The notes beneath the pieces were generated by a model. It searched no databases and was not told where the DNA came from. It was given only the letters and a program-made list of their open reading frames with translations. From Burkholderiales bacterium (GTDB taxonomy: Bacteria > Pseudomonadota > Gammaproteobacteria > Burkholderiales > Burkholderiaceae_D), in contig JAGWUK010000100.1 of the NCBI GenBank assembly GCA_028868455.1, forward strand, positions 1 to 8,455: a DNA stretch of 8,455 nucleotides. Reading direction: 5' to 3'. A program made the translations under genes and the position numbers. Numbering within the stretch: the stretch's first letter is position 1; every line of letters starts with the position of its first letter. Below are positions 1-6,029 of the stretch, piece by piece.

Positions 1-523
1 CAGCCTGACCGACATAGAACTCGGCGTACGGCGTAATACCGTATTTGATAATGCCAGCGGCAGCAGCGCGATCAAGCGCGGTGTCGAGATCAGCCTGAAA
101 TTGCCGGTATTTGATTGGGGATCGATGCAGCGCGACAGCATGAATGCACGCACGCTGGCTGCGGCCAATCGACTGGAAGCCAGCATGCGCGCCGCAGGAG
201 CGAATCTGCGTGATGCGTACGCAGCGTACCGCACTTCGTATGAGATTTCGCGCCATTATCGCGACGCAATTTTGCCCTTACGCAAACGCATTTCCGATGA
301 AAACCTGTTGCGCTATAACGGCATGCTGATTGGCGTTTTTGAGCTGCTGGCCGACACGCGCGAGCAAATCGCCAGCGTTACTGCCGCCATCGACGCCGAA
401 AAGCAATTCTGGCTGGCCGATGCAGGTTTGCAGGCCGCAGTGACAGGCAGGCCGATGGCGACGATGTCGTCGTTCACGGCAGGGATGAACGCTGGCAGCG
501 CGACCGACGCAGCTGCGCACTAA
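1..523 (+). CDS. TolC-family outer membrane efflux protein, C-terminal part (5' end outside window)
   Basis: The reading frame is open from the first base to the TAA at 521-523, giving 173 visible residues. The first in-window start-like codon (TTG at 101) is internal, because coding continues smoothly upstream. The visible part fits the second half of an outer-membrane efflux protein. A short beta-strand-like stretch (IEISLKLPVFDWG-type, around bases 80-120) leads into a long Ala-rich amphipathic helical hairpin. The segment LLRYNGMLIGVFELLADTRE (bases 305-364) is typical of the final TolC helices and is common in Burkholderiales homologues found beside multicopper oxidases. Family members form trimeric channels through the outer membrane that connect to inner-membrane pumps. 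The multicopper oxidase start is 33 bp after the stop with no terminator between, so cotranscription is likely and a copper or heavy-metal role is inferred. The family is fairly sure; the substrate is not shown. Confidence 0.85.
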   Translation, partial: SLTDIELGVRRNTVFDNASGSSAIKRGVEISLKLPVFDWGSMQRDSMNARTLAAANRLEASMRAAGANLRDAYAAYRTSYEISRHYRDAILPLRKRISDENLLRYNGMLIGVFELLADTREQIASVTAAIDAEKQFWLADAGLQAAVTGRPMATMSSFTAGMNAGSATDAAAH

Positions 524-545
524 TTGGCGATGGAACTTTACAGAC

Positions 546-549
546 AGGA
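546..549 (+). promoter_or_regulatory. Ribosome binding site deciding the multicopper oxidase start
   Basis: AGGA sits 7 bp before ATG 557. The upstream alternatives, TTG 524 and ATG 530, lie inside or right next to the preceding stop region and have no comparable site. They would also put extra residues in front of the Tat motif. Confidence 0.6.
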
Positions 550-556
550 TTTTTTT

Positions 557-1969
557 ATGAATTCGAGAAGAAATTTTTTTAAAGCTGCCAGCCTGACCGG
601 CGGCGCGATTGCAGCGGCTGCCGTCAGCAAAGTGGCGCTGGCTGCGCTGCCGGAAGCAGCATCTCAAACCAGCCCGGAAACGATGCCGCCACTGGTGCCG
701 TCGACTGGTCGTCCTTGCAATCCGGTGGTCACACTGAACGGCTGGACTTTGCCGTGGCGTATGAATCAGGGCGTCAAGGAATTTCACCTGGTTGCCGAAC
801 CGGTGGTGCGCGAAATGGCACCCGGAATGAAAGCACATCTGTGGGGCTATAACGGACAAAGTCCCGGCCCGACGATCGAAGTGGTGGAGGGGGACCGCGT
901 GCGGATTTTTGTCACGAATCGTTTGCCAGAACACACCAGTGTTCACTGGCATGGACAACGCGTGCCGAATGGCATGGATGGCGTGTCAGGGTTGACGCAG
1001 CCTGCGATACAGTCAGGCAAAACCTTTGTGTATGAATTTGTCGCCCGGCGCCCCGGCACGTACATGTATCACCCGCATGCCGACGAAATGACGCAAATGG
1101 CGATGGGTATGATGGGGAGCTGGATCACCCATCCGAAAGGCAAACATCCTTTAATCGCCGATGTCGATCGCGATTTCGTTTTCTTGCTGAATGCCTACGA
1201 TATCGAGCCGGGGGCATCGACGCCGAATATCATGACCATGACTGAATTCAATCTGTGGTCATGGAATAGCCGCGTTTTCCCTGGTATCGATTCGCTGAAT
1301 GTCCGCCTGAATGACAAGGTGCGTATCCGCATCGGCAATCTGACGATGACGAATCATCCTATCCATTTGCACGGGCATGACTTTGCAGTGACCGGCACCG
1401 ATGGTGGCGCAGTGCCGTTGTCGGCACGCTGGCCGGAAGTGACGACCGATATTGCCGTCGGCCAGATGCGCCAGATTGAGCTGATCGCCAATGAACTCGG
1501 CGACTGGGCATTCCACTGTCATAAGAGTCATCACACCATGAATGCGATGGGACACACGGTGCCGACCATGATAGGTGTCGACCATAGCGAGATCAGTGAA
1601 AAGATCAATAAACTGATTCCCGACTATATGACGATGGGTGAACGCGGCATGGCAGACATGGGCATGATGTCCATGCCGCTTCCTGACAATACGCTACCGA
1701 TGATGACGGGCGAAGGACCGTTTGGCTCGGTCGAAATGGGCGGCATGTTCAGTGTGTTTAAAGTGCGCAAGGATCAGAAACCGGGCGACTACAAAGACCC
1801 CGGCTGGTATAAGCATCCACCGGGAACACAGGCGTACGAATACACCGGTCCGATGGCTGAGCCAGTGCGTTCGCATGAGGCAGGAGAAATGCTGATGCCT
1901 ATGCATGATAAAAAAATGCCGGAAGTCGAAGTGCAGGTACGTAAGCCAACTGGCCATAGCGGGCATTAA
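557..1969 (+). CDS. Tat-exported periplasmic multicopper oxidase (copper oxidase, CopA/CueO-like)
   Basis: The protein has 470 residues. I chose ATG 557 over TTG 524 or ATG 530 because AGGA (546-549) lies 7 bp upstream and because the N-terminus then begins with a twin-arginine signal, SRRNFFK, then a hydrophobic Ala-rich stretch ending near ALA-ALP. All four copper motifs are present: HWHG (about residue 130), HPHAD (172), HPIHLHGH (267) and HCHKSHHTMNAM (320-331). The last contains the Cys, two His and Met expected for the type 1 site together with trinuclear-centre ligands. A Met-rich stretch (about residues 358-383) and a His/Met-containing C-terminus resemble the copper-binding loops of CueO/CopA/PcoA, which oxidise Cu(I) to Cu(II) in the periplasm. 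The protein is shorter than classical CopA (about 600 residues). It follows a TolC-type gene, probably in one operon. No copB-like gene follows. Copper tolerance is inferred from family and context; other phenol-oxidase or metal-oxidase activities are possible. Confidence 0.93.
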   Translation: MNSRRNFFKAASLTGGAIAAAAVSKVALAALPEAASQTSPETMPPLVPSTGRPCNPVVTLNGWTLPWRMNQGVKEFHLVAEPVVREMAPGMKAHLWGYNGQSPGPTIEVVEGDRVRIFVTNRLPEHTSVHWHGQRVPNGMDGVSGLTQPAIQSGKTFVYEFVARRPGTYMYHPHADEMTQMAMGMMGSWITHPKGKHPLIADVDRDFVFLLNAYDIEPGASTPNIMTMTEFNLWSWNSRVFPGIDSLNVRLNDKVRIRIGNLTMTNHPIHLHGHDFAVTGTDGGAVPLSARWPEVTTDIAVGQMRQIELIANELGDWAFHCHKSHHTMNAMGHTVPTMIGVDHSEISEKINKLIPDYMTMGERGMADMGMMSMPLPDNTLPMMTGEGPFGSVEMGGMFSVFKVRKDQKPGDYKDPGWYKHPPGTQAYEYTGPMAEPVRSHEAGEMLMPMHDKKMPEVEVQVRKPTGHSGH

Positions 1970-1995
1970 ACGCTGAACCATCAATGCGCTGAAAA

Positions 1996-2033
1996 CCGAT
2001 GTACGGGTAATCGCAAAACTGCCCGTACATCGG
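1996..2033 (+). terminator. Perfect 12-bp hairpin after the copper oxidase gene, possible transcript end
   Basis: CCGATGTACGGG (1996-2007) is exactly complementary to CCCGTACATCGG (2022-2033) across a 14-base loop. It begins 27 bp after the oxidase stop codon. No U-run follows (the next bases are catgtcgcgggg), so it is not a standard intrinsic terminator. It may be a 3'-end stabilising hairpin, a Rho-associated end or a protein-binding palindrome. Its position suggests it closes the copper transcript. Confidence 0.5.
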
Positions 2034-2224
2034 CATGTCGCGGGGAAAACAAAACTGGTTTGCTGCTAAACTTTTCCCTTGTCGGTTTGTCCAAGATTTT
2101 CACACGGTGCGGCCTGGTGTTAAGGTGATTGCTTGCATCGTATTTGCGAAATCTTTACTACATCGCCATGTATAGTCGACTCTCGGTATGTGTTGCTGGG
2201 AGCATTCTGTAAAAGGAAATCTGC

Positions 2225-2758
2225 ATGATAAAAGGAAGTTGTTTTCATCTGCGGCACGTCAAAAAAGACGATGTGCAGCGGCTACTGGAATTGAACAATC
2301 GTCTTGAACTCCGAGGCGATTACATATCGATGGAATTAATGCTTCCCGGCACGGCCGAAAAAAAGTTTGAAGAAGAGTCGCGTTCCAAAGATGTGCGTGA
2401 AACTTTTTTGATTGTGGACGCTGAAGATACGATACTCGGGACGATTTTTCATTTCAAAACGGTCCCCTATTACAACGGCAGGGAAATCGGCTATACCCTG
2501 TTTGCGCAGAATCTGCGCGGCAAAGGAGTGATGACGGAAGCAGTGCGTTTGCTGACGGATTATCTGTTTAAAACGATGTTGATCAATCGTCTGGAAATCC
2601 ATATGAATGTCGCCAACATCGCTTCTGAAAAAGTCGCGATCAATTGTGGCTATCTGAAAGAAGGGATCGCCAGAGGCGCATCGTTTAGCCGTGGCAAGCA
2701 TATTGACGTCGCCATCTATGCTTTGTTGCGCCACGAGTGGGAGCAGTTGTCAGGTTAA
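2225..2758 (+). CDS. GNAT-family N-acetyltransferase, RimJ/RimL-like
   Basis: The protein has 177 residues, a typical length for the RimJ/RimL (Acetyltransf_3) branch. These cytoplasmic enzymes transfer acetyl from acetyl-CoA to protein N-termini, antibiotics, polyamines or other amines. The acetyl-CoA pyrophosphate-binding loop is QNLRGKGVMTEA (residues 95-106), preceded by the beta strand REIGYTLF. The later block N-IASEKVAINCGY-KEG (131-147) is the usual RimJ-type helix and strand, and the C-terminus DVAIYALLRHEW matches the family ending. The start is supported by AAGGAA (2213-2218) 6 bp before ATG. The gene stands alone: a 255-bp gap lies upstream and a strong terminator downstream. A TATAGT hexamer (2171-2176) could be a -10 box but has no good -35. 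The substrate cannot be told from the sequence. Confidence 0.88.
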   Translation: MIKGSCFHLRHVKKDDVQRLLELNNRLELRGDYISMELMLPGTAEKKFEEESRSKDVRETFLIVDAEDTILGTIFHFKTVPYYNGREIGYTLFAQNLRGKGVMTEAVRLLTDYLFKTMLINRLEIHMNVANIASEKVAINCGYLKEGIARGASFSRGKHIDVAIYALLRHEWEQLSG

Positions 2759-2784
2759 CGACGATATGGCGTTAATCCTGAAAT

Positions 2785-2821
2785 AAAAAGAGCCAGCATA
2801 GTTTCATGCTGGCTCTTTTTT
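2785..2821. terminator. Bidirectional Rho-independent terminator
   Basis: A perfect 15-bp inverted repeat (2785-2799 with 2806-2820) surrounds a 6-base loop. It has a GC-rich core, AGCCAGCAT, flanked by five A's on the left and six T's on the right, so it gives a U-tract in both directions. It lies between the convergent acetyltransferase (stop at 2758) and phasin (stop at 2836) genes and should serve both. Confidence 0.93.
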
Positions 2822-2835
2822 GATGACGCCGCGTT

Positions 2836-3870
2836 TTATTGACGTACAGGTTTTTTGGCGCCGGTGGCTGCGCTGGATTTGGCTTTGTAGGCCGGTTTCG
2901 CATCGGCTTTAGGGAAGCTGGCTTTGCCGTCTTTTAATTGCGGTGAAGGCGGAAACGGGAATTTCACGGCTGTTTTTTTAGCAGCAGTTGCAGGTGCTTT
3001 TGCCTCAGTCTGATGCGCGACGGCTTTTGCCGGCGGCACGACTGGCACATTGCTGACCGTTTCGCTTGTTGCTGTGCTGACTGCGGCGGCTTTGCTGGTC
3101 GGTGTGGCGGTGGCGTCGGATTTCTCTGCGACGGCTGGCTTGGCTTTGACGGCGCTTTCTGTTGCTTCAGCCTGGATTGGTGCTGCTTTTACTTCTGCGA
3201 CGATTTCTGCGCTGGCAGGTTTCGCTGTCTTGACAGTTGGTGCCACTGTTTTGGCTGGCGCTTTCGGCGCTACTTCGGCCAGTAAAGGGAATTGTTGCTC
3301 GCTGCTGGCTTTGGCTGCTGCTTTCTCAACTGGTTTGCTTTTTGTCGCTGCGGTCGCCGTTGTTCTGGATTTGACTGGCGCTGTCACTTTGACTGTTTTG
3401 GCAGGTTTGGCCGGAGCAGCGATTTTTTTCGGTTCTGGTGTGACAAGCACAGCAGGTGCCGCTTTGGCAGTTTCTTTTTTTGCGACTTCTTTTGTCGTCA
3501 GTTCAACGGCACTGATTTGAAAAATGGCGGGCAGCGGCAAATGGTCGGCAGCACCGACTGCCTGCATCAATTCGTTGCGCGCGTGGCTGGTGATTTCTGC
3601 CAGTTCGCGGGTGTAGTTGAGGATTTTTTCCAGCTGCGGTTGCGATTGCGTGGCGCTCATGCTCAACAACTCTTGCGGGTCCTTGGCAGACATCCACTGG
3701 CGCGTCGTGGCCGCAGCGTTTTCCAGCGATTGTCGTGCAGTGTCAAAATTCAAGGCAATCAGTTTTTCCATGCCTTCAAATGCAGTCGTGGAGACAGCAT
3801 GGATTACAGCGAGTTGCGTCGCCAGTTGAGTCTGTGCGGCGGCCGAAAGGTGTTCCGGGATCAAAGACAT
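2836..3870 (-). CDS. Phasin family protein with long Ala/Lys/Pro-rich C-terminal tail (PhaF-like architecture)
   Basis: The protein has 344 residues. Residues 1 to about 110 form a helical phasin domain. Typical elements are FEGMEKLIALNFDTARQSLE (residues 31-50) and a second amphipathic helix around LEKILNYTRELAEITSHARN. Phasins coat polyhydroxyalkanoate granules and control their size and number. From about residue 125 to the end the chain is low-complexity Ala, Lys, Pro, Thr and Val, ending AKKPVRQ. This resembles the basic, histone-H1-like tail of PhaF, which tethers granules to DNA. Common betaproteobacterial PhaP proteins are only about 190 residues, so the tail is notable. The start is supported by GGAG (minus strand, 3880-3877) 6 bp before ATG. 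The gene is monocistronic and ends at the bidirectional terminator. The phasin assignment is firm; DNA binding by the tail is inferred. Confidence 0.88.
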   Translation of the reverse strand: MSLIPEHLSAAAQTQLATQLAVIHAVSTTAFEGMEKLIALNFDTARQSLENAAATTRQWMSAKDPQELLSMSATQSQPQLEKILNYTRELAEITSHARNELMQAVGAADHLPLPAIFQISAVELTTKEVAKKETAKAAPAVLVTPEPKKIAAPAKPAKTVKVTAPVKSRTTATAATKSKPVEKAAAKASSEQQFPLLAEVAPKAPAKTVAPTVKTAKPASAEIVAEVKAAPIQAEATESAVKAKPAVAEKSDATATPTSKAAAVSTATSETVSNVPVVPPAKAVAHQTEAKAPATAAKKTAVKFPFPPSPQLKDGKASFPKADAKPAYKAKSSAATGAKKPVRQ

Positions 3871-4033
3871 GGATAGCTCCGTGGTGTATGAAAAGGACGG
3901 TAAATGAAGTTCAGCAGGATTTTCACAAACTGCCCCAGCATTGGCATGGCGCCCCGTCGTGCGATTTGTATTGCCGTTGCCATGGTTTGCTGGAATAAAT
4001 TTGCGTCTATCCTATTCAAATCAAAAATGATTG

Positions 4034-4047
4034 ATGCAATGCAGCAT
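4034..4047. promoter_or_regulatory. TGCA-rich dyad at the predicted phasin transcription start, candidate repressor site
   Basis: The plus strand reads ATGC-aatgca-GCAT, an interrupted dyad with a further TGCA inside. It lies directly on the predicted +1 of the phasin promoter. In PHA-producing bacteria phasin genes are typically repressed by PhaR, which binds TGC/GCA-rich sites near the phasin promoter. Assigning this site to PhaR is inference. Confidence 0.3.
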
Positions 4048-4052
4048 TCCTT

Positions 4053-4082
4053 ATTCTATCTCTGGCGTGCTTATTTTGTAAG
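4053..4082 (-). promoter_or_regulatory. Predicted sigma70 promoter of the phasin gene
   Basis: Reading on the minus strand, CTTACA (4082-4077) and TAGAAT (4058-4053) are separated by 18 bp, matching 4/6 and 5/6 of the consensus. The transcript would begin near 4046 and carry a leader of about 175 bases before the phasin ATG. Confidence 0.5.
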
Positions 4083-4156
4083 CATTATTTTTTGCGACGC
4101 AAGGTGCCGCGTTTTCCTATGGGACTTGTCAGCATGGGATGCCGGTCAACACGGTT

Positions 4157-4618
4157 TCAGAATTTGGTGCGTTCCAGAAACGCGTAGTGCGGATAGTCTT
4201 CCGGTGTGATGCGGAAACCGCGGTCGCTCAGCCAGGCGCAGGCTTGTTCCAGTGAGGAAAAGTACCGCACGTTTTGCTCTCCGGCAGCACCAGTTTCGCG
4301 TTGATGAATGTTGCGTCGCAACAGGCCGGGGATGACGACGGCAACGCAGGCGCAGTGATGACTGAACACCCATTGGCGCATGGCTTTTAAGGTTTGTAAA
4401 GCCTCTGCGGAGGACATTTCCCAATTGCTGCCATTGGATAAGCTGGCCCAGGCCGTGGCAGGTGCCTTGGCTTTGACTTCCTGAAAGCACGCATACATGC
4501 CAGCAACATTCAAGCTGCCAGCGGTTGATCTGACCAGGACATTGCGAACCAGGGTGATTTCCCATTCGCCATGAACTTTGAGATTGCGCGGGTCGGAGTG
4601 TGTCAAATCTGGTGTCAT
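4157..4618 (-). CDS. Conserved-type hypothetical protein, possibly STAS/SpoIIAA-like fold
   Basis: The protein has 153 residues, no signal peptide and no membrane segment, so it is probably cytoplasmic. I do not recognise a named family. The order of elements suggests an alpha/beta domain. Strands occur around GEWEITLVRNVLVRS (residues 17-31). A helix covers about 38-50, and a helix with AEALQTLKAMRQWVF covers 71-85. A buried strand CACVAVVIPG (89-98) follows, and then VRYFSSLEQACAWLSDRGF (117-135), a strand plus helix often seen at the end of STAS-like domains. This resembles SpoIIAA-like proteins of Gammaproteobacteria and Betaproteobacteria, but that is a pattern judgement only. Three Cys residues (44, 89, 91) are present. 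ATG 4618 has no Shine-Dalgarno sequence; the promoter just upstream implies a leaderless message. It is divergent from the pyrophosphohydrolase gene. Confidence 0.7.
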   Translation of the reverse strand: MTPDLTHSDPRNLKVHGEWEITLVRNVLVRSTAGSLNVAGMYACFQEVKAKAPATAWASLSNGSNWEMSSAEALQTLKAMRQWVFSHHCACVAVVIPGLLRRNIHQRETGAAGEQNVRYFSSLEQACAWLSDRGFRITPEDYPHYAFLERTKF

Positions 4619-4624
4619 GCTTTG

Positions 4625-4652
4625 ATTATAGCAAGGTGTTGGCTAGCGGCAA
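4625..4652 (-). promoter_or_regulatory. Strong sigma70 promoter giving a predicted leaderless transcript
   Basis: On the minus strand TTGCCG (4652-4647) is followed after 16 bp by a perfect TATAAT (4630-4625). The expected start point, 6-7 bases beyond the -10 box, falls on the A of ATG at 4618. Confidence 0.6.
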
Positions 4653-4778
4653 CCCGGGTATTTTCCTGGCTTAAAATACACACCATCGTTTTAGTATGTA
4701 GTCTGTGGATTGATGCAAAACTGTTCCGGGCAGGGATGTGCGACGGAGGTAACAGACACCGGAAGGCTAAGAGTCAGA

Positions 4779-4801
4779 ACGCGACCGGAGCGGTTTCGCG
4801 T
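4779..4801 (+). other. Hairpin in the leader of the pyrophosphohydrolase gene
   Basis: ACGCGA (4779-4784) pairs with TCGCGT (4796-4801), with two further CC/GG pairs inside the loop. It ends 29 bases before the ATG at 4831. It does not match a riboswitch family I recognise. Confidence 0.3.
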
Positions 4802-4830
4802 CAATCCCAAATAAATCAGATCGGAAAAAA

Positions 4831-5208
4831 ATGACACAGAGTACAGATACCTTGAATGGCTTGCGGGATGCGCTGCGCGCGTTTGCCGCGGAGCGTGATT
4901 GGGCGCAGTTTCATACGCCCAAGAATCTGGCATGCGCACTCAGCGTAGAAGCCGCGGAATTGCTGGAGCCGTTTCAATGGCTGGCGAGCGGCAATAAAGA
5001 TGAACTGGGCGCTGAAGCGCAGCAGGCCATCCGTTACGAAATGGCTGATGTGCTGACGTACCTGATCATGCTGGCGGATAGTCTGGATGTAGATCTGATT
5101 GCTGCAACCACAGAGAAAATGCGCTTAAACGCCAGCAAATACCCGGCAGCGCAAGTGCGTGGCGACGCCAGAAAATATTCGGACTACAAAACAGATACGT
5201 CAAAATAA
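4831..5208 (+). CDS. MazG-like nucleotide pyrophosphohydrolase (dCTPP1/RS21-C6-like)
   Basis: The protein has 125 residues, a usual length for single-domain all-alpha NTP pyrophosphatases. These enzymes hydrolyse nucleoside or deoxynucleoside triphosphates, often modified or dCTP-like, to the monophosphate and pyrophosphate, cleaning the nucleotide pool in the cytoplasm. The Mg-binding helices are recognisable: SVEAAELLEPFQW (residues 38-50, with E40, E43 and E46) and YEMADVLTYLIMLAD (69-83, with E70 and D73). The C-terminal KYPAAQVRGDARKYSDYK matches the conserved K-YP...RG-ARKY ending of this group. The ribosome site is weak, a GGA 6-7 bases before ATG 4831. The gene is monocistronic; the next gene is on the opposite strand. 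Single-domain members differ from full-length two-domain MazG (about 260 residues). The exact substrate is unknown. Confidence 0.9.
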   Translation: MTQSTDTLNGLRDALRAFAAERDWAQFHTPKNLACALSVEAAELLEPFQWLASGNKDELGAEAQQAIRYEMADVLTYLIMLADSLDVDLIAATTEKMRLNASKYPAAQVRGDARKYSDYKTDTSK

Positions 5209-5212
5209 GAGC

Positions 5213-5249
5213 GCAGGTTTGACAAGGCTTTTCAAGGCATGTGACCTGC
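5213..5249 (+). other. Weak inverted repeat between the convergent pyrophosphohydrolase and cupin genes
   Basis: GCAGGT (5213-5218) pairs with ACCTGC (5244-5249) across a 25-base loop. An alternative imperfect partner, CAAACTGC, lies at 5249-5256. There is no proper U-run, so this is at best a weak transcript end. It is the only candidate seen in the 74-bp convergent gap. Confidence 0.2.
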
Positions 5250-5282
5250 AAACTGCATCCCGTCTGCGTATCTGAAATTTTC

Positions 5283-5603
5283 TTATGCGACCCGGCTGAA
5301 CACTTTGATGAGACGCACACCGTTTTGCGAGCCTGATTGACACGGATAAACGCCAGCCTGAAGCTGTACGAATTCGCCTGCGATCAGTTCCTGCGTGCCA
5401 TTGTCGACATTGATGGTGCAGGCACCTTCGAGTACATACAGCACGAAATCGTGTCCGGCTTTTATGGAGAACGGCGTAGCGGCGGCGACTTCGTTGACAT
5501 ACACACGAAAATTCTCGGCAGGTTGATGCAAGGCGCGTACGGTGGCTTCAGACAGTTCGCTGTCGGCAATGCTGGACCAGTGTTGTTTGATGCAAGAGGT
5601 CAT
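5283..5603 (-). CDS. Small single-domain cupin protein
   Basis: The protein has 106 residues from ATG 5603, which has AGGAG (minus strand, 5612-5608) just ahead. The frame stays open to 5765, but the added N-terminal 54 residues look non-coding. The cupin barrel is visible from about residue 40. ATPFSIKAGHDFVLYVLEG (42-60) corresponds to motif 1, and the strand pair CTINVDNGTQELIAGEFVQLQAG (62-84) follows with the conserved Gly before motif 2. The classical motif 1 metal ligands (HxH...E) are reduced to H51 and E59, and motif 2 lacks the usual His. Metal binding is therefore doubtful, and the protein may be a ligand-binding or structural cupin. It is cytoplasmic, with no signal sequence. It is convergent with the pyrophosphohydrolase gene. 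The cupin call is reasonable; no specific function can be given. Confidence 0.8.
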   Translation of the reverse strand: MTSCIKQHWSSIADSELSEATVRALHQPAENFRVYVNEVAAATPFSIKAGHDFVLYVLEGACTINVDNGTQELIAGEFVQLQAGVYPCQSGSQNGVRLIKVFSRVA

Positions 5604-5633
5604 GCTGCTCCTGATGGGGGTGATTTTGAAAAA

Positions 5634-5708
5634 TGAGGGAGTATAAGGTAAAACTGCTATTGAATCGCAATAAATGAGAGCGGCTTTTAAAATACACTGA
5701 GGGAGTAT
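5634..5708. repeat. Direct repeat of an 11-bp motif upstream of the cupin gene
   Basis: TGAGGGAGTAT occurs at 5634-5644 and again at 5698-5708, 64 bp apart (about six helical turns). The first copy overlaps the predicted cupin -10 box. The second gives a similar CATACT on the minus strand. This may be a pair of regulator sites or a duplicated promoter element. Confidence 0.5.
5640..5645 (-). promoter_or_regulatory. Candidate -10 box for the cupin gene
   Basis: TATACT on the minus strand (5/6 consensus) would give a leader of about 30 bases before ATG 5603. The best -35 candidate is TTGCGA (5670-5665) at a long 19-bp spacing, so the call is tentative. It overlaps one copy of an 11-bp direct repeat. 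Confidence 0.35.
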
Positions 5709-5788
5709 GCCATATGCCGCAACCTGACGCCCACAGGCTGACAGGCTAGCGGCAGCCAATTTCAACTGACTCCGATGGAGATCAAATA

Positions 5789-5899
5789 ATGCGCAAAAAC
5801 GCGGACATCACCGTGCAGGCGTCGCCGTGCAGACAAAGTACAGAAGGCACAGGAACCGTGATGGTGAAACTGGAAAAGTCGCTGCGCATACCTGCCTGA
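5789..5899 (+). CDS. Possible small ORF, 36 residues, unknown
   Basis: ATG 5789 is preceded by GGAG (5777-5780) with 8-bp spacing and reads to TGA 5897-5899. The peptide begins MRKNADITVQ and ends KSLRIPA. It has no membrane segment or known motif. It is supported only by the ribosome site, and chance occurrence is quite possible. Confidence 0.22.
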   Translation: MRKNADITVQASPCRQSTEGTGTVMVKLEKSLRIPA

Positions 5900-6011
5900 A
5901 TCAAGCCGGGCTGCATCGTGTCGCGCCGCTGTCGAATGTACCGAATGGGCCTCGTCAGGGTCATCGCCTCGTAACAAAAAACACCTATTGTCGTGCTGCA
6001 CCACTGACGCG

Positions 6012-6029
6012 CCGGAAGCTTGTTTCCGG
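6012..6029 (+). other. Hairpin in the PilZ gene leader
   Basis: CCGGAA (6012-6017) is perfectly complementary to TTCCGG (6024-6029) across a six-base loop. It ends 31 bases before ATG 6061. There is no U-run directly after it, so a terminator is unlikely. It may affect translation or message stability. Confidence 0.35.

Noticed and set aside
278..958. 226-aa minus-strand open frame
   Set aside because: It is antisense to the TolC-family gene and multicopper oxidase, both clearly coding, and has no recognisable domain.
3050..3520. 156-aa plus-strand frame that looks like a membrane protein
   Set aside because: It is the reverse complement of the Ala/Lys/Pro-rich phasin tail, whose codon bias creates Ala/Leu/Val-rich hydrophobic nonsense on the other strand.
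4092..4102. TTGCGACGCAA palindrome-like sequence beside a T-run
   Set aside because: The stem is only about 4 bp with a 3-base loop, and the T-run is on the wrong side to make a terminator.
4571..4834. 87-aa plus-strand frame running into the MazG-like start
   Set aside because: It overlaps the 153-aa gene and its strong promoter, has no ribosome site and no domain features.
5604..5765. N-terminal extension of the cupin frame to 5765
   Set aside because: The added residues do not resemble cupins, and ATG 5603 has its own AGGAG.
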